From the NCBI GenBank assembly GCA_041751095.1, contig JBGSYC010000075.1, forward strand, positions 1 to 8,476: a stretch of 8,476 nucleotides of DNA. Reading direction: 5' to 3'. A model generated the notes under the pieces. That model ran no database searches and had not been told where the DNA came from. It saw only the letters and a list, made by a program, of their open reading frames with translations. Numbering within the stretch: the first letter of the stretch is position 1; every line of letters starts with the position of its first letter. Shown one piece after another: positions 1-6,400 of this stretch. This stretch comes from JADCRZ01 sp041751095 (lineage in GTDB: Bacteria; Bacteroidota; Bacteroidia; Chitinophagales; Chitinophagaceae). Both the position numbers and the translations under genes were made by a program.

Positions 1-120
1 GCACAATTTAATTATAAGCAGAAACTTGCAATTCGTGACCCGGACCGCCAGGCTCACTTATTCCAGAAACTTTGGAAGCTCCCAGCTAAAAACGAGAAAG
101 AACAGGATTACAGGTTCTGA
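1..120 (+). CDS. C-terminal tail of an unidentified protein (partial)
   Basis: Frame 1 is open from the left edge to a TGA at 118-120 and gives 39 residues ending in KEQDYRF. The peptide is hydrophilic and rich in Lys, Gln and Arg (for example YKQKLAIRDPDRQAHLFQKL). It has no membrane segment and no motif I can assign. Codon use looks like that of a real gene, and the other frames here are less convincing. Its start lies outside the window. It could equally be the end of a broken gene, given how decayed the neighbouring DNA is. I do not recognise the family and give it no function. Confidence 0.4.
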   Translation, partial: AQFNYKQKLAIRDPDRQAHLFQKLWKLPAKNEKEQDYRF

Positions 121-497
121 TGAAGAACGGAAAAGAGTAGAATAAACCTTAGATTGAAATTTCCGCCTCTCAGGTCTGCTTGTGGTGATTGCCTGTCTCT
201 ATACATCAGGGGGCGTAGTGTCGAGATAGTGAAATTGCAAATAGCAAGCTGTCTAATGCTTGTAAATTTTAGAATTTAGATTTAAGGTCAGGTAATATGC
301 TGTTGCACAAATATACCTGCCAGCCGTAATGCAGGCTAAATAGCCGCGACTTCCCTAAAGTATTGACAAATACAGGTCATGATTTTAAAATTCAAATTTG
401 CGGGAAACAAAAAGGGCATTGACAGGATTGTCATAACCCAAGGCATGCGTCCTGGCTGACAATGCTGCGGCTGACAACTAAACCCATTTACTTTAGC

Positions 498-531
498 GGA
501 GGCTTGTACTACATATGTAGCACAAGGCTCC
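498..531. repeat. Near-perfect 34-bp palindrome, no loop
   Basis: The two 17-base arms meet directly at 514/515 with CTACATATGTAG at the centre. Pairing holds for 15 of 17 positions; the exceptions are 502/527 and 508/521. As RNA it would form a long stem, and as DNA a cruciform or a dimeric protein site. No T-run follows on either strand, so an intrinsic terminator is unlikely. Confidence 0.6.
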
Positions 532-545
532 TTGAAGATATTTTG

Positions 546-582
546 AAGTTTGCATATAAGAAAGTTTAGTTTATGCAAACTT
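546..582. repeat. 11-bp perfect inverted repeat with 15-nt loop
   Basis: AAGTTTGCATA at 546-556 is exactly inverted as TATGCAAACTT at 572-582. It lies 14 bases after the palindrome at 498-531, so the two hairpins form a tandem pair in a gene-free stretch. The arms are AT-rich and no T-tract typical of a terminator follows. It may be part of a decayed element or a regulator site. Confidence 0.5.
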
Positions 583-1003
583 TGTACGTCTCAAATTATC
601 ACCGTGTTTCCAAAAGCTACCGAAGGTTTAGTGCAACAGTGGCTTGACATAAGACCAGCGACCCATGTGCAATCAAACAGTCCCTCGCTTTCGCACCTCT
701 CCGGCATGATCCATTCCTATTAAAAAGAACCTATCTTGTACTGTAAACCATTTATTGGCTTCAGTTACCGGTGATCGAATCCCGGAACACTGGAACTGCA
801 CCAAGCCCTACTGCGTAAAGGGCACCTTGACGATCGTCAAAAAAGAAAGAAGTGATCATAGTAAAACCCATACTTAGGATATTTGACTATCATAAAGCCA
901 TAGAGTTCTATATAAACTGGCTGGGCTTCAAAATAGACTGGGAGTATAAACCGGAAGGCACTCCAGTGTATCTACAGGTATCTTTAAATGACATTTGCCT
1001 CCA

Positions 1004-1031
1004 CCTTTCGGAGCATCCCTTTCGGAGCATC
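1004..1031 (+). repeat. Perfect 14-bp tandem duplication causing a frameshift
   Basis: CCTTTCGGAGCATC occurs twice with no spacer (1004-1017 and 1018-1031). The unit is not a multiple of three, and removing one copy joins the two glyoxalase reading frames (LHLSEH to HGDSSPGARV). Confidence 0.9.
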
Positions 1032-1159
1032 ATGGGGACAGTTCTCCTGGCGCAAGGGTACTTATCGAAGGTTTTCAAAACCTCAATGAATACCATAAGA
1101 AGTTGCTGGCTAAAGACTATAGGTACAACAAACCCGGCATAGAAATTCCTTTTTATGAC

Positions 1160-1198
1160 CCTTCAGCTCTTGAAATATCTCCTTCAGCTCTTGAAATA
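1160..1198 (+). repeat. 21-bp-period tandem duplication, in frame
   Basis: An 18-base unit beginning CCTTCAGCTCTTG occurs at 1160-1177 and 1181-1198, separated by TCT, giving PSALEIS then PSALEI. It lies where the glyoxalase reading should enter its last strand. Confidence 0.88.
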
Positions 1199-1309
1199 CT
1201 TTTTGGGCTTTCCTCCAGGGCAGATGACATTGGTGGGCACAATGATTTTTATGAGATTCGACAACTGTGTTGGCGGTGTCGACCGGCTTGGCAGGCAGCG
1301 ATGTTTCCT

Positions 1310-2353
1310 TCATCTGGAGACCCGAATGGTTTTTAGTAATCGCGCCTTCTCGTTCCATATCGTAAGTTCTCCGTGGTCATTTGTGGTGACAATCCTGTTT
1401 GACCGGCTATTCCAGTCGACTCCCCAAAGCTTTTCGCGACGCGTCCCCTCAGAGCGGTGCAACAACTTTCCTCGCGTCGACCAGACACGTAACCGATCAC
1501 TTGCGGAGGCTAGCCTCGTGCCTTCTTTGTTCCAGGAGACGTTGCGGTATTCAGTTTGGCTCCCCTTCATTGTTTTGTACCACCGGCCATCAGCCGTCCA
1601 AAAATTGAGAAGGCTGGGTATATTTTCGCCTTCCCAATTGTGCCCATAGTCACCCACCACGAAGAACGCTCCGGAGGGATGCCAGCTCGTGCAAAGAACA
1701 ATCGCTCCCGGATTATTGTGGGCCATGGTGTTCTTTTCTTTTCCAGTGGTGTCGAAAATGCGGAGTTGATAGTTTGCGGTCACAAACTCGTTTTTTGAAG
1801 GATGCCAATCCAGTGAAAGAAAGGCTCTCCCTATTTGTTCTGCGCTGTATTCCCGAGAGATCGTCCGCAGCAGGCGCCCGTTTTTCGCAAAGATTTTAAT
1901 TACGCCACTCACGTCTGCCACGGCCAGCAATTCTCCCGAATAATTCCAACCAATGCCTCTTGCCCCACCACTGCTGTCCAACTTGATGATTACACCTGTT
2001 TCCACATTCAACAACTGAACATAGTTTTCAAGCGTGGCGATGGCCAACAACTTCCCTGCGGGATGCCATTTGACCACATGAATCCAGCTATTGAACTGAT
2101 AGCTTTTCAGTAGTCGCAGGGAGTTTGCTGCAAAAATGCGAACCGTGCTATCCACACCACCGGTCGCAATGCGGTTGTCCCCTGGTTCCCAGTCCACCGA
2201 CCATATCGTTCTGTTGGTACTATCGGTTGGACGCCATATCGGCTGTTGCTGACGCAGCGGCACGGCTTCATATATGTTCTTTGCCAGCACGTTCACCCAA
2301 AGGGCTAAACCACTCCACAGCACGAAGAAGGTCCAAAAAGGTTTTTTGCGCAT
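1310..2353 (-). CDS. Exported or membrane-anchored WD40 beta-propeller protein
   Basis: The protein has 347 residues. The N-terminus (about 5-24, FWTFFVLWSGLALWVNVL after RKK) is a signal peptide or membrane anchor, so the propeller should lie outside the cytoplasm. Seven WD40-type repeats follow, with characteristic SxDWxPxGxxLA and WD-like ends: about 50-84 (WSVDWEPGDNRIATGG, VRIF), 91-125, 131-165 (GIGWNYSGELLAVAD, IKIF), 178-212, 219-262, 269-301 (VSWNKEGTRLASAS, LRVW) and 309-343 (GVDWNSRSNRIVTTN, LTIW). Seven repeats make one closed propeller. Such folds are scaffolds for protein contacts; no catalytic residues are apparent and no partner can be named. The ATG at 2353 lies 35 bases downstream of the doxX-like gene on the same strand, so the two may be co-transcribed. 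Length and frame appear intact. The stop falls just after the last repeat, as expected. Confidence 0.88.
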   Translation of the reverse strand: MRKKPFWTFFVLWSGLALWVNVLAKNIYEAVPLRQQQPIWRPTDSTNRTIWSVDWEPGDNRIATGGVDSTVRIFAANSLRLLKSYQFNSWIHVVKWHPAGKLLAIATLENYVQLLNVETGVIIKLDSSGGARGIGWNYSGELLAVADVSGVIKIFAKNGRLLRTISREYSAEQIGRAFLSLDWHPSKNEFVTANYQLRIFDTTGKEKNTMAHNNPGAIVLCTSWHPSGAFFVVGDYGHNWEGENIPSLLNFWTADGRWYKTMKGSQTEYRNVSWNKEGTRLASASDRLRVWSTRGKLLHRSEGTRREKLWGVDWNSRSNRIVTTNDHGELTIWNEKARLLKTIRVSR

Positions 2354-2388
2354 AAAAAGGAATTAAATCGCCTATGTTCATCTTCGGT

Positions 2389-2822
2389 CTATGCTTCCAT
2401 CTTTTCCAAATAACTCTTCCGGGTCACTGCAGGCGGCCCATCAAAGAAGAAATGATCCAGGCTAAACGTGCCTGTTCCCGTAAAAAAGAACAGGACATAG
2501 AAGGCGAGATATGCAAAGGACGATGAGGTGATCTCCTTATCACCCATCACAAAGGTGATGACCACATGGTGATGATGACAGGGATGGCCAGCATGCGCGT
2601 AAAAAGCCCAAGGATCAGGGAAATCCCGCCCACGAGTTCTGTGAGTTTGCCTAACGTGGCCATAAACGACGGAAGTGGAAATTTCAGGTCGGTTGGCCAG
2701 CCACGGTAGCCGTTCATCGCCTCCTCGTTGAACAACTCGATCATGATATAGCCGATGAGGCAGCGAACAATCAGCAGACCGGTATCACGAAGGAAACCAG
2801 AGGACGAAAAAAACTTGTTCAT
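2389..2822 (-). pseudogene. DoxX family membrane protein, one frameshift
   Basis: The frame begins with ATG at 2822 (MNKFFSSSGFLRDTGLLIVR). It contains DoxX-type features: a first membrane segment at about 12-30, then a hydrophobic segment at about 54-73 with GKLTELVGGISLILGLFTR, and a third beginning LAIPVIITM. It then reaches an early stop at 2547. The next frame continues the family sequence without interruption (VVITFVMGDKEITSSSFAYL, then YVLFFFTGTGTFSLD) to a TAG at 2389-2391, for a total near 144 residues, normal for the family. One base seems lost near 2561-2568 (ATGTGG where ATGGTGG would restore the frame). DoxX-like proteins are four-helix inner-membrane proteins, several linked to quinone or redox chemistry; the exact role is unknown here. 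It is transcribed away from the kinase gene and leads into the WD40 gene. Because only one base is wrong, a sequencing error is a real possibility and the gene may be functional. Confidence 0.83.
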
Positions 2823-2941
2823 AACTGTGTTTTTCCAAAGTTGTTTCTTCCCATGATCCTTTTGAGTTAACGCCCTCGTTATCCTTTCTTAAATTATGTT
2901 AACGGAAAAACTTTGCCGAGGAGGAGCTGTACATTTGAGTG
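2823..2941. promoter_or_regulatory. Divergent intergenic region between doxX-like gene and kinase
   Basis: About 119 AT-rich bases separate the diverging starts, so promoters for both transcription units must lie here. I cannot pick out a clear Bacteroidota -33/-7 (TTTG / TAnnTTTG) pair. The kinase regulator pair could control the divergent doxX-WD40 unit from this spot; that is inference from layout only. Confidence 0.4.
2918..2926 (+). promoter_or_regulatory. Shine-Dalgarno-like GAGGAGGAG upstream of the kinase
   Basis: A purine run GAGGAGGAG precedes the in-frame GTG (2939) and ATG (2942) by 12 and 15 bases. The spacing is long, so its use is uncertain. Many Bacteroidota genes do without such a site. 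Confidence 0.35.
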
Positions 2942-4402
2942 ATGAAAGGGAGCCTTGGACTTTTTTTTGCCATCATTGCTGTTTGCATTGCCGGCATCAT
3001 TTTGTTGCAGGTCGTCTGGCTCCGCAGCTACTACAAGGTTCATCAACAACGATTTAGGGAAGACATTTCTGCTTCTCTTTCTGACGCCGTCAAAAATGAG
3101 GAGGCCATTGCATTTAACAAGCTTCAAGATACCCTATATAGATTTGTCGCCGATACCGCGAATGTGATGGTCAGTAGTTCCTGGGATAGTGCCTGCCATA
3201 GCTATGTTTATACCTTTGTCAACCGGACGAACCTTGGCGACCGTATTACCTTCGGAGACAACTCGCTTAATTTTCCCATCAAAGCCGGTGATGATTCGGC
3301 CCGCTTAAGGGTCATCGCGGGATATGCGCGCATTTACCGGGAACAGGCCCTGGAACGGCAAAGTGCTTTTTTTCAAACCCGAAATATTCAAAAATTTATT
3401 GCCTCATTCAATCGACCGCTGAACAGGGCTTCGCTTGTTTCTGCTTACCAAACCGCACTAAAGAAAAAAGGCATTACCGAAGCGTTCCAGTTGCACACTG
3501 GAGCGTCTGCCCCTGGCGCGGTAGCTGGCAGCACCGGGGTCACGACGGAGGCGATTGTCAGCCGCCTTTCGAAGGAAGTGGTCACCGCTAATTTTGGAAG
3601 TCCTTTTCGCTATCTCTTGCAAAAAATGATTGGTTTATTGATTGGGTCCGTTATTCTGCTAGCCATCGTGGGACTCGCCCTGTTTTATTTCCTGCGTGTG
3701 ACACTCCGGCAAAAAAAATTGTCGGTGATTAAAAATGATTTTATCAGTAATATCACCCATGAATTAAAAACACCGATTACTACCGTTTTTGCAGCGATTG
3801 AAGCCATTGAGTATTTTGAAAAAGCGGGCGATCCGGTGAAGACAAAAAAATACCTTACCACGTCAAAGCGGGAGATCTCCCGCTTGTCAGAACTCGTGGA
3901 TAAGATTCTCCATGTATCCATTTATGAGAATAATGATTTCGAATTAAGAGTGGAGCCCGTGGAGATCGATGGCCTGCTGAAAGAAATCATCCAAAACAAC
4001 GAGTTCGTTAAGGCCATTGACATGCGGTATGAAAATAGCTCGTCGTTAACCGCGGTCAAAGCGGACCGGCTCCATCTCTTTCAGGCCTTAAACAACCTGG
4101 TCGAAAACGCTGCCAAATACGGCAACGGAAAAGTGCAGATCAATCTCAGGGCCTCCAGGGCTAATGGATTTTGTGTGTTTGAAGTCAGGGACAACGGCCC
4201 GGGAATCGCAAAAGAAAACATTCCTTACCTGTTTGATAAATTCTACCGCGTGCCGACCGGTAACCGGCATAAAGTAAAAGGGTTTGGCCTTGGTCTTTTT
4301 TATGTCAAAACAATCGCAGAGAAACACGGGGGCTGGTGTAAAGCGGAGAGTACCCTTGGTACCGGCTGTTCCTTTAAAATTGCGCTTCCTTATGATCGCT
4401 AA
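2942..4402 (+). CDS. Membrane sensor histidine kinase
   Basis: From the ATG at 2942 the protein has 486 residues; a GTG one codon earlier is an alternative. A first membrane helix (about 5-27) is followed by about 200 extracytoplasmic residues of no recognised sensor family, then a second helix (about 230-252). No HAMP domain is evident. The HisKA helix carries the H-box FISNITHELKTPI, with phospho-acceptor His273. The HATPase domain shows an N-box (NLVENAAKYGNG, about 385-396), a G1 box DNGPGI (417-422), an F-box region (YLFDKFYR) and a G2 box GFGLGLFYVK (447-456). All catalytic elements are present, so the kinase should autophosphorylate and pass phosphate to the regulator encoded next. The stop overlaps the regulator start by 11 bases, indicating translational coupling. 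The signal sensed is unknown; the architecture is the common Bacteroidota type with a simple periplasmic domain. Confidence 0.93.
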   Translation: MKGSLGLFFAIIAVCIAGIILLQVVWLRSYYKVHQQRFREDISASLSDAVKNEEAIAFNKLQDTLYRFVADTANVMVSSSWDSACHSYVYTFVNRTNLGDRITFGDNSLNFPIKAGDDSARLRVIAGYARIYREQALERQSAFFQTRNIQKFIASFNRPLNRASLVSAYQTALKKKGITEAFQLHTGASAPGAVAGSTGVTTEAIVSRLSKEVVTANFGSPFRYLLQKMIGLLIGSVILLAIVGLALFYFLRVTLRQKKLSVIKNDFISNITHELKTPITTVFAAIEAIEYFEKAGDPVKTKKYLTTSKREISRLSELVDKILHVSIYENNDFELRVEPVEIDGLLKEIIQNNEFVKAIDMRYENSSSLTAVKADRLHLFQALNNLVENAAKYGNGKVQINLRASRANGFCVFEVRDNGPGIAKENIPYLFDKFYRVPTGNRHKVKGFGLGLFYVKTIAEKHGGWCKAESTLGTGCSFKIALPYDR

Positions 4403-5087
4403 ACAACCTACGATTTTGTTTGCCGAAGATGAAGTCGCGCTGGCTGAGATCATCAAAGAAAACCTGGAGGCCAGGGGTCTTGCGGTCATCCATTTTGGGA
4501 ATGGTACTAAGTTGCTGGAACAATTTTATTCCTGCCGGCCGGATATGGTTGTCCTCGACGTCATGCTTCCTGACACCGATGGTTTTGCCATTTCCCGGCA
4601 AATCAGAGAGACAGATCAGGATACGCCGATCCTTTTTCTGACGTCCAAATCATTGCCGCAGGATGTCGTCGCCGGATTTGAAAGCGGCGGCAACGACTAC
4701 CTGAAAAAACCCTTTAGCATTGAAGAACTGGCGGTACGCATCAAAGCCTTACTGGCTCGTAACCCCGTTCTCTTTGACAAAAAGCCGCATGAGCAAATGT
4801 TGTCGATCGGTCAGTACCAGTTCGATCACAATCAACATAAATTGTTTTTTAAAAAAGAAATCTTCCCGCTGACTTCGCGGGAATGTGCCATCTTAAAACT
4901 CCTTGTGCTAAACAAAAACCAAATAGTCGAACGAAAAACAATACTGCTTCATGTTTGGCAGAGTGATGATTTTTTTGCCGGAAGAAGCCTGGACGTGTTT
5001 ATCACCAAACTCCGGAAAGTTCTCCACAACGATCCGTTGGTTCAAATCTCCAACGCAAGAGGCGTGGGGTACAAATTAATCTGCTAG
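4392..5087 (+). CDS. OmpR-family response regulator
   Basis: The frame is open further upstream (to 4284), but that part lies inside the kinase gene. The ATG at 4392 gives 231 residues that begin right before the receiver domain (MIAKQPTILFAEDE). The receiver has acidic residues Glu12 and Asp13, phospho-acceptor Asp56 in VVLDVMLPD, Thr84 and Lys106 (in YLKKPF). The C-terminal half (about 136-230) is an OmpR/PhoB winged helix with LTSRECAILKLL, the recognition-helix region SLDVFITKLRKVL and the closing RGVGYKL. It should be a DNA-binding transcription factor controlled by the upstream kinase. The reading frame is complete, but the G of its TAG stop (5087) is the first base of the IS630 element that follows; the TA is the target dinucleotide. 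Any native terminator or downstream gene has been displaced by that element. Confidence 0.93.
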   Translation: MIAKQPTILFAEDEVALAEIIKENLEARGLAVIHFGNGTKLLEQFYSCRPDMVVLDVMLPDTDGFAISRQIRETDQDTPILFLTSKSLPQDVVAGFESGGNDYLKKPFSIEELAVRIKALLARNPVLFDKKPHEQMLSIGQYQFDHNQHKLFFKKEIFPLTSRECAILKLLVLNKNQIVERKTILLHVWQSDDFFAGRSLDVFITKLRKVLHNDPLVQISNARGVGYKLIC

Positions 5088-5106
5088 TGTAACAAACTTT
5101 AGTTAG
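5087..5106 (+). repeat. Left terminal inverted repeat of the IS630 element
   Basis: GTGTAACAAACTTTAGTTAG, preceded by TA at 5085-5086, matches the right end at its outer 5 bases and inner 8 bases, with a 7-8 base variable middle. Confidence 0.7.
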
Positions 5107-5114
5107 TGAACTAA

Positions 5115-5436
5115 TTAGATCTTTCCATGTGTAGTCCATTCAAAAGGCTTAGCTCGTTTCTTGCTATAGGTTTAATATATTCAAAGGAGTTGGGCCACCA
5201 GTTGCTTTTTAGAATGCCACACCGCATTCTTTAATACATCTTTAGTTAAGATATTAAACCAGATTTCTATTTGGTTCAACCAGGAAGAATAAGTAGGAGT
5301 TCGATGCAGATTGATCCTCTTGGTTTTCTCCACCCAATCTTTTACGCTTTGATGTTTATGTACCGATAAGTTGTTAAGTTGTCCGCTATAATATGCAATT
5401 GTTTATATGGATATTTTCTATCTTTATTATATTCTC
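5115..5436 (-). pseudogene. IS630 transposase, C-terminal piece
   Basis: Read on the minus strand from about 5436 the sequence gives EYNKDRKYPYKQLHIIADN, with the second DDE Asp in ADN. It then continues, after a frameshift near 5380, as LSVHKHQSVKDWVEK, RINLHRTPTYSSWLNQIEIW (the Glu of the DDE triad in NQIE) and NILTKDVLKNAVWHSKKQL. Two further indels lie near 5175-5190. The typical C-terminal end KKRAKPFEWTTHGKI then leads to TAA at 5117-5115. It is the C-terminal third of an IS630-type DDE transposase. The upstream part is cut off at about 5436, where the methyltransferase fragment begins on the other strand. Several frame changes show it is inactive. Confidence 0.85.
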
Positions 5437-5732
5437 TCCCGCGAGTGGGAACTCCGCCTGCTCGGACAGGTGCTATCCAGTGGCATCGGCAGTTTTTTGT
5501 AGCCCATTATGCCACCACGATGCGAGGCGGTTACCTGCGCTTCAAGGCACAGTACCTGCGGCGGATCAGGCTGCCCCAGTGGTCATCGCTTTCTTTTGAG
5601 CAGCACCAGGCTTTACAATGGTCGGCCGCCTCTGGAGACATGCAAGCATTGCAGCAGGCCGTTTCGTCCATATACGAATTGACTCCACAAGATATTTCCA
5701 CCCTTCAATCCATTGTGCCCCTATGCCGATAG
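5437..5732 (+). pseudogene. 3' end of an N6-adenine DNA methyltransferase (Eco57I/PaeR7I-like)
   Basis: The sequence reads SREWELRLLGQVLSSGIGSF, changes frame at a run of six T (5493-5498), then continues FFVAHYATTMRGGYLRFKAQ and YLRRIRLPQW to a TAG at 5730-5732. The block around MRGGYLRFxAQYLRRIRxP is typical of the C-terminal target-recognition part of Eco57I-type N6-adenine methyltransferases, including those paired with XhoI/PaeR7I endonucleases. The catalytic NPPY domain is absent, because the fragment starts at the junction with the transposase piece near 5437. It lies directly upstream of, and overlaps, an XhoI-like endonuclease start, which is the expected M-then-R order. It is nonfunctional: truncated and frameshifted. 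Confidence 0.75.
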
Positions 5733-6112
5733 ACCCCGCCAGATATGAAGAAAACGGCCGACAGGCTGTGCAGGCGTTCTGGGGTAACCGGGAGCGGGCG
5801 CGTCAAAAAACAACTGGAAGCCGGAATTACCGATGCGGGAGCGCGCGGGCGTAACCGGTGGCAAAAACATGGACGGCTTCGTGGTGCTGATCCCGGACCT
5901 GATGCATGCTAACTCGTCAGCAGCATAAGTCTCTACTTCGTTCCATACTCTTCGTGGTGCTGATCCAGGGAGCTGGTGCATGTTAACGGCCTTGGGGATG
6001 CGCAGGTTTTTCTGGGACGCAAAGTCCTCACCTTACCGGGTATTTCCGGCCCACCAAGCTCTGGGACCTTCTGGTTATGCACAAGGGGAGGCTGGTGGCC
6101 GCAATCGAGCTC
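5723..6112 (+). pseudogene. 5' half of an XhoI/PaeR7I-type restriction endonuclease
   Basis: The ATG at 5723 overlaps the methyltransferase stop by 10 bases, a coupled arrangement. The reading, across frames, is MPIDPARYEENGRQAVQAFW, then GNRERARQK; after an extra A (near 5810) QLEAGITDAGAR; after an extra G (near 5847) VTGGKNMDGFVVLI; and, past an internal duplication, LVHVNGLGDAQVFLGRKVLT. After a further indel at LPG it is YFRPTKLWDLLVMHKGRLVA and AIEL. The order and motifs (FWGNR, GGKNMDGF, LTLPGYFRPTKLWD, GRLVAAIEL) match the XhoI/PaeR7I family, which cuts CTCGAG. Family members continue with a Lys right after AIEL as part of the (P)D-ExK active site. Here IS630 DNA begins instead, so the catalytic Lys and the C-terminal half are lost. 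Inactive. Confidence 0.78.
5878..5987 (+). repeat. Imperfect direct repeat inside the endonuclease remnant
   Basis: TTCGTGGTGCTGATCC occurs at 5878-5893 and 5951-5966. Each copy continues with a related CTGxTGCATGxTAAC ending at 5913 and 5987. The copies code FVVLIPDLMHAN and FVVLIQ-ELVHVN, so they differ at several residues. About 37 unrelated bases lie between them. Removing one copy restores the family reading. Confidence 0.8.
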
Positions 6113-6361
6113 GGTTGCCCGGATCTTTCATCTTCTTCAAGTGCATTTGCTATCCCGTGTTCCAAAAACTTCCTTTTTATCCGCCAGATAGTGATTCTGT
6201 CTACATTCAAAAAATCTTCTATCTCAGTATTCTTTTTCCCTTTATTCAATTAAAGAAGAATGTTCACACGATTATACTGCCTCAAACTTAACTTCCCACT
6301 GCTCTTATATAAATCAAGATAATGACAGGTCGGCCTTTGTTAATTTAAGTGATTGATGCAT
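6113..6361 (-). pseudogene. IS630 transposase, N-terminal piece with helix-turn-helix
   Basis: Read on the minus strand from ATG at 6361 the sequence gives MHQSLKLTKADLSL, then a frameshift, then KLSLRQYNRVNILL, a TAA, and LNKGKKNTEIEDFLNVDRIT and IWRIKRKFLEHGI ending in DERSGQP. The middle block is the helix-turn-helix that IS630-type transposases use to bind their ends. The sequence stops matching right after SGQP, at about 6113, where the endonuclease remnant begins on the opposite strand. With the C-terminal piece at 5115-5436 it brackets the foreign DNA in the order expected for one transposase gene. Confidence 0.8.
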
Positions 6362-6400
6362 CTTGTATTGAATTTAGCAATACGAATTTACAAAATGTCT

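Larger units (their letters stand above)
300..639. repeat. Possible MITE-like unit bounded by a 9-bp inverted repeat
   Basis: CTGTTGCAC at 300-308 is repeated exactly in inverted orientation as GTGCAACAG at 631-639, enclosing 340 bp without a gene. The enclosed DNA contains two strong hairpins (498-531 and 546-582). Non-autonomous insertion elements often combine terminal inverted repeats with internal palindromes. Against this, the arms are short and no clear target duplication flanks them; only a 2-base TG occurs on both sides. A 9-bp chance match is possible. Confidence 0.22.
121..851. other. Gene-free stretch with inverted repeats
   Basis: All six frames are closed frequently, and the one longer minus-strand frame (336-578) reads as low-complexity, Cys- and Met-rich sequence with no recognisable domain. 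I found no tRNA, rRNA or CRISPR pattern. What it does hold are a 9-bp inverted repeat at 300-308 and 631-639, a long near-perfect palindrome at 498-531 and a hairpin at 546-582, listed separately. It is probably decayed mobile or intergenic DNA. Confidence 0.55.
852..1201 (+). pseudogene. Glyoxalase/bleomycin-resistance superfamily protein, frameshifted
   Basis: From a GTG at 852 the frame reads as the N-terminal half of a single-domain glyoxalase superfamily (VOC fold) protein, with a strand of the form KPILRIFDYHKAIEFY, then GFKIDWE, then VYLQVSLNDICLHLSEH. After 1018 the homologous reading moves to another frame: SEHHGDSSPGARVLIEGF, then EYHKKLLAKDYRYNKPGIEI and PFYDPSALEI. The switch is caused by a perfect 14-bp tandem duplication at 1004-1031. 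A second, in-frame 21-base duplication (1160-1198) follows. The usual C-terminal strand containing an HDPFGN-like motif is missing, so the gene is also truncated or diverged at its end. Intact relatives are about 120 residues long. Family proteins bind a metal through His and Glu residues at the paired-barrel interface. Many of this subtype are annotated as bleomycin-resistance-like, but no substrate can be inferred here. It is very unlikely to make a functional protein unless the duplication is an assembly artefact. Confidence 0.78.

Noticed and set aside
336..578. Minus-strand 80-residue frame
   Set aside because: Its composition is unlike a protein (many Cys, Met and Pro without pattern), it crosses the palindrome and the hairpin, and it shows no domain.
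770..800. Possible tRNA T-arm (GATCGAATCCC)
   Set aside because: It lacks the canonical TTC, the closing stem and any acceptor pairing or body around it.
1155..1649. Plus-strand 164-residue frame, plus further frames to 2355
   Set aside because: They lie antisense to the WD40 gene, whose repeats are clear. They are shadows of its codon structure.
4284..4391. Longer start for the response regulator
   Set aside because: The extra 36 residues come from the kinase's catalytic region in another frame. The ATG at 4392 directly precedes the receiver domain and gives the usual 11-base overlap.
5379..5436. Start of a plus-strand protein at 5379 leading into the methyltransferase reading
   Set aside because: This stretch is the transposase C-terminal piece on the minus strand (YPYKQLHIIADN). 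The apparent N-terminus is chance read-through.
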